From NCBI RefSeq assembly GCF_000499385.1, contig NW_013654613.1, forward strand, positions 1 through 18,404: a stretch of 18,404 nucleotides of DNA. Reading direction: 5' to 3'. The translations under genes and the position numbers were made by a program. The stretch comes from Eimeria necatrix. Taxonomy: Eukaryota > Apicomplexa > Conoidasida > Eucoccidiorida > Eimeriidae. The notes under the pieces were generated by a model, which did not search any database, was not told where the DNA came from, and saw only the letters and a program-made list of their open reading frames with translations. Below are positions 16,807-18,404 of this stretch, piece after piece; the first letter of the stretch is position 1, and each line of letters starts with the position of its first letter.

Positions 16807-17043
16807 ATTGACGCTCCAACGCCTGCGCTACGCACCAAGAACATTGTCATACTAAACTCCACCTTGCTGGACGCTAGCAATGAACGGATGTTTGTTTGGG
16901 AGTCCTCAGAAACTGCTTCACTTGAGGAGGATTACCACGACCAAAAACCTTTATCAGTATATGAATTAATGTGTCATCACACACTGGCTGGAAGCCACAA
17001 CAAATACGAGAATACCTCAGGCAAGAGCGCTCTCTTTAGATAA
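16807..17043 (+). CDS. Exon-like frame of 78 codons with motif B
   Basis: Open from an acceptor-like ACAATAG (16806) to TAA at 17041. It reads IVILNSTLLDASNERMFVWE, then an acidic segment (ETASLEEDYHDQK), then LSVYELMCHHTLAGSHNKYE at the motif (16983) and a short basic end. The mix of acidic, aromatic and hydrophobic residues is clearly protein-like. The Leu-Ser before and Lys-Tyr after the motif match 10696-11010 and 11578-11841. A donor-like CCAG-GTATATGA follows at 17100, but the TAA comes first. There is no methionine near the left edge, so a start exon is missing. Family unknown. Confidence 0.4.
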   Translation: MDAPTPALRTKNIVILNSTLLDASNERMFVWESSETASLEEDYHDQKPLSVYELMCHHTLAGSHNKYENTSGKSALFR

Positions 17044-17375
17044 GTTAAGCGCTATTAATTAAAGATTACCAGGATGTATCCGACGACGAGCCTTCATCCA
17101 GGTATATGATTAGTATTTGTCGGGCTCAATCCAAAGGAGTATAACTCTAGAACAGATATCCATCTAGAACAGGTGGCCTCAAACGTTACTTGGCAACAAG
17201 CCGACATTTCGGATCACTCTTAGCAGGTGATTTTCTTTACACTATAAAAAACACTTCCTTGATAGTCGAGTGCTCCATATGCTTTCTATGGGAACGCTCA
17301 ACGACAATTGTTGAAATCCTGTCAGAAGTCCGCATGACCTGAATAGGACATTGCGCATAAACGAATTGCTTTTAA
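17044..17375. other. No gene supported
   Basis: AT-rich spacer with donor-like GTATATGA (17100) and GTGATTTT (17226). No family motif. Confidence 0.3.
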
Positions 17376-18080
17376 ATGTTGTTTCTTTGTGGAGAACACT
17401 CCAAAGACAAACTCGAAATGCTGCGCTGCATTCACGCACGGCCTTCAAAGAGAGAGCTCCGTCTTATCTGCAATTACAACGTGACATATCCCAACGGCTA
17501 CACAGTGATACGTACGCATAAGCAAAAGATCTCAAGAAATCGTGAAGCACGCCTCAGCGGCGTACGACATTTAAGAAAAACGCGAGAAGGACAATGGGAG
17601 AAAACACGAGCAATGAATAAATACCGGTCCAGAAAGGCAGGAGCTCCCACACTTTCAAGCCCAAGACGAATACCGAATGCTGAAATTCCTACTTGCTTCG
17701 GCAGGTATGAAGGTGGCTATGCAGTGAAGAAGACGGCGCGGGATCTCCTTCTCGTGTCCAACTCAATATTCAATATCATTGTCATCCACAGCTGTGGACA
17801 CGGAAGGAAGAAAATGTCGCGGACGCAGCTTAAGCATCAAAATAATTCGCCTGACCAGATATACGGAGAAACAAAGCATCGGTGCGACTGCCACCTTTTA
17901 CGTGGCATATCACCATTACAAAGCCATACTCCCTGTAGCAGCAGCGCTTCATTAGTGCCAACCGGCAAGGTGCGCTCATCTCGAAGTAAAGCCTACCCTC
18001 TTGAACAGCAATCAAGGAGGCGACACCCTCCTGTGACAGGTTGGGCATCGTGCGGCGTAGCCCGCGAAAGATGCGTTTGA
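17376..18080 (+). CDS. Longest start-to-stop frame (234 codons), basic, unrecognised
   Basis: The longest unbroken frame in the window. The protein is strongly basic throughout, with short Arg/Lys/Ser-rich stretches, one hydrophobic segment (DLLLVSNSIFNIIVIHSCG, about residues 123-141) and scattered cysteines. Ser-Ile-Phe-x-x-Ile-x-x-His in that segment resembles Ser-Ile-Phe-x-x-Ile-x-x-His in 10696-11010. Motif A (17928) falls in a different phase (His-Thr-Pro-Cys), so the family exon, if any, is not read in this frame. A donor-like CGGCAG-GTATGAAGG at 17704 suggests that part may be intron. In DNA of this composition such a length is unlikely by chance, but composition varies locally. Confidence 0.3.
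   Translation: MLFLCGEHSKDKLEMLRCIHARPSKRELRLICNYNVTYPNGYTVIRTHKQKISRNREARLSGVRHLRKTREGQWEKTRAMNKYRSRKAGAPTLSSPRRIPNAEIPTCFGRYEGGYAVKKTARDLLLVSNSIFNIIVIHSCGHGRKKMSRTQLKHQNNSPDQIYGETKHRCDCHLLRGISPLQSHTPCSSSASLVPTGKVRSSRSKAYPLEQQSRRRHPPVTGWASCGVARERCV
17785..17798. repeat. 14-bp palindrome with ACAGCTGT core
   Basis: TCCACAGCTGTGGA is perfectly palindromic and shares its eight-base core with the palindrome at 2128-2145 and the site near 2745. It lies 130 bases before the motif A at 17928. Confidence 0.5.
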
Positions 18081-18404
18081 TGCGTGAAGAAGGGAAAGCA
18101 CGGAAAACTGCAATTCTTCACACACACGTGAGTAGCGCTTCGTCGTCGCAGCGACACTCGTCGGCCTTGAGATTACACAGAAGGACAGCTCCAGCTGCAA
18201 CTGTGTATGCTGCAAGTAATGCGCACACACCTTGCCGTTGTTGAGGCCAAGCATAGCGTAGATAAGGGATGCAGGGCGTTCCAGACTACGTCTTGCGTGA
18301 CCGCCTAACGAAACCAGATGATGCACCAAACCCTACCACCGCCGTTGCCAATACTCATCATCTTCTGGAAGCACCACAAACTTAAACATTTCATATCGAC
18401 ACCT
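18081..18404. other. No gene supported at right edge
   Basis: Slightly more GC-rich than the rest, with overlapping 67- and 105-codon frames on opposite strands and no recognised domain or family motif. Confidence 0.3.

Larger units (their letters stand above)
444..16990 (+). repeat. Dispersed oriented motif B, ACTGGCTG (9 exact copies)
   Basis: Exact ACTGGCTG starts at 444, 1419, 3023, 4883, 7961, 9856, 10905, 12357 and 16983, all on the + strand; CAGCCAGT was not found. Near copies are ACTGGCTT at 2049, ACCCGCTG at 2588, ACTGGCCT at 3108, TCTGGCTG at 9824, ACTGGCTA at 15626 and ACTGTGGCTG near 5799. Downstream, several copies continue as CA-NN-CCACAA or close to it (4883, 10905, 12357, 16983). 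B differs from A only in CC versus GG. Alternatively it is the same codon string shifted by four bases, since 3023 and 9856 read ACTCACTGGCTGC against ACTCCCTGGCG in A. In the coding frame B reads Leu-Ala-Ala. Confidence 0.85.
239..17935 (+). repeat. Dispersed oriented motif A, ACTCCCTG (10 exact copies)
   Basis: Exact ACTCCCTG starts at 239, 1173, 2348, 3425, 8701, 8724, 10275, 11663, 14954 and 17928, all on the + strand. The reverse complement CAGGGAGT was not found. Near copies are ACTCCCTT at 214, ACTCCCTC at 7357, ACACCCTG at 13462, ACCCCCTG at 16553, ACTCGCTG at 5906 and 9204, and ACTCTCTG at 5763. The usual 5' flank is CYT or GCY and the 3' flank is GCA or GGN. In the best-supported coding frame the core reads Tyr/His/Asp-Ser-Leu. 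Codon variation inside the core is low, so either the DNA itself is constrained or the copies are biased by recent sharing. About 0.3 copies of a given octamer are expected per strand in this length. Confidence 0.85.

Noticed and set aside
4881..17010. Reading motif B in the Thr-His-Trp-Leu phase, which also agrees between 4883 and 16983
   Set aside because: At 10905 and 12357 this phase stops at or soon after the motif, while the Leu-Ala-Ala phase stays open. Agreement at the two sites is explained by their DNA similarity.
229..17043. Eimeria surface antigen (SAG) gene array
   Set aside because: Tandem small multi-exon genes would fit, but the conserved residues seen here do not match the cysteine and helix pattern I know for that family, and no signal peptide or GPI-type tail was found.
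1..18404. CRISPR array or bacterial operon
   Set aside because: Motif spacing is hundreds of bases and irregular, the repeats are far too short, and there are no bacterial-type genes with ribosome-binding sites.
1..18404. tRNA, rRNA or snRNA genes
   Set aside because: GTTCGA-like strings at 13870, 15218 and 15696 lack a matching A-box and cloverleaf; nothing else resembled a structural RNA.
1..18404. Clustered piRNA-type promoters, each octamer driving a small RNA
   Set aside because: The one-strand orientation would fit, but the codon-level agreement between flanking frames favours exons, and no consistent downstream signal was found.

Overview
This window looks like nuclear DNA from a eukaryote. 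No bacterial gene, operon, tRNA or rRNA could be recognised. The longest uninterrupted reading frame with a start is 234 codons. Plausible coding pieces are short, lie almost entirely on the + strand, are often bounded by stop codons beside AG/GT splice-like dinucleotides, and switch frame from one piece to the next. The sequence is rich in A on the + strand and moderate in GC. The exception is one GC-rich island with a CAG run (12723-12839), which looks imported or differently constrained. A CAG-rich, GC-rich exon in moderate-GC DNA, plus frequent TGCATG/CATGCA, would suit a coccidian apicomplexan such as Eimeria, but this is a weak inference.

The dominant signal is an array of two related octamers, both on the + strand only. 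ACTCCCTG ('A') occurs exactly 10 times and ACTGGCTG ('B') exactly 9 times; I found no exact copy of either on the - strand. About 0.3 copies of any given octamer are expected per strand. Counting near-matches, A and B largely alternate from one end of the window to the other. A-to-A spacing is about 0.9-1.2 kb in the first 3.5 kb and about 1.4-1.8 kb from 8.7 kb onward. This suggests an old, strongly diverged tandem cluster of units of roughly 1-1.6 kb.

Read in one frame, A gives Tyr/His-Ser-Leu and B gives Leu-Ala-Ala. The frames around many copies are open longer than chance would give, and some align with each other. The best pair (10160-10381 and 11578-11841) matches without gaps at 12 of 31 residues. 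Seven of those shared residues use different codons, including Ser AGT versus TCC, which points to selection on protein. A second pair (5869-6030 and 14893-15114) shares Gln-Leu-Leu-Tyr at the same offset from the motif. The best overall reading is a tandem cluster of small intron-containing genes, or gene remnants, of an unrecognised family. A single very large gene with a repeated domain is a less likely alternative. I cannot name a function.

Layout: 1-3.8 kb holds four closely spaced A/B units and a perfect 15-bp hairpin; 3.8-7.3 kb is sparse, with one good exon-like frame at 5869-6030; 7.3-12.5 kb has regular A/B alternation and the best exon-like frames; 12.6-12.9 kb holds the GC-rich CAG exon-like island; 13.4-18.1 kb holds three or four further units, including 14356-15114, which is open for about 250 codons apart from one TAG, and a 234-codon frame at the right end. 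All coding calls are tentative, because no start exon, signal peptide or complete gene could be defined.
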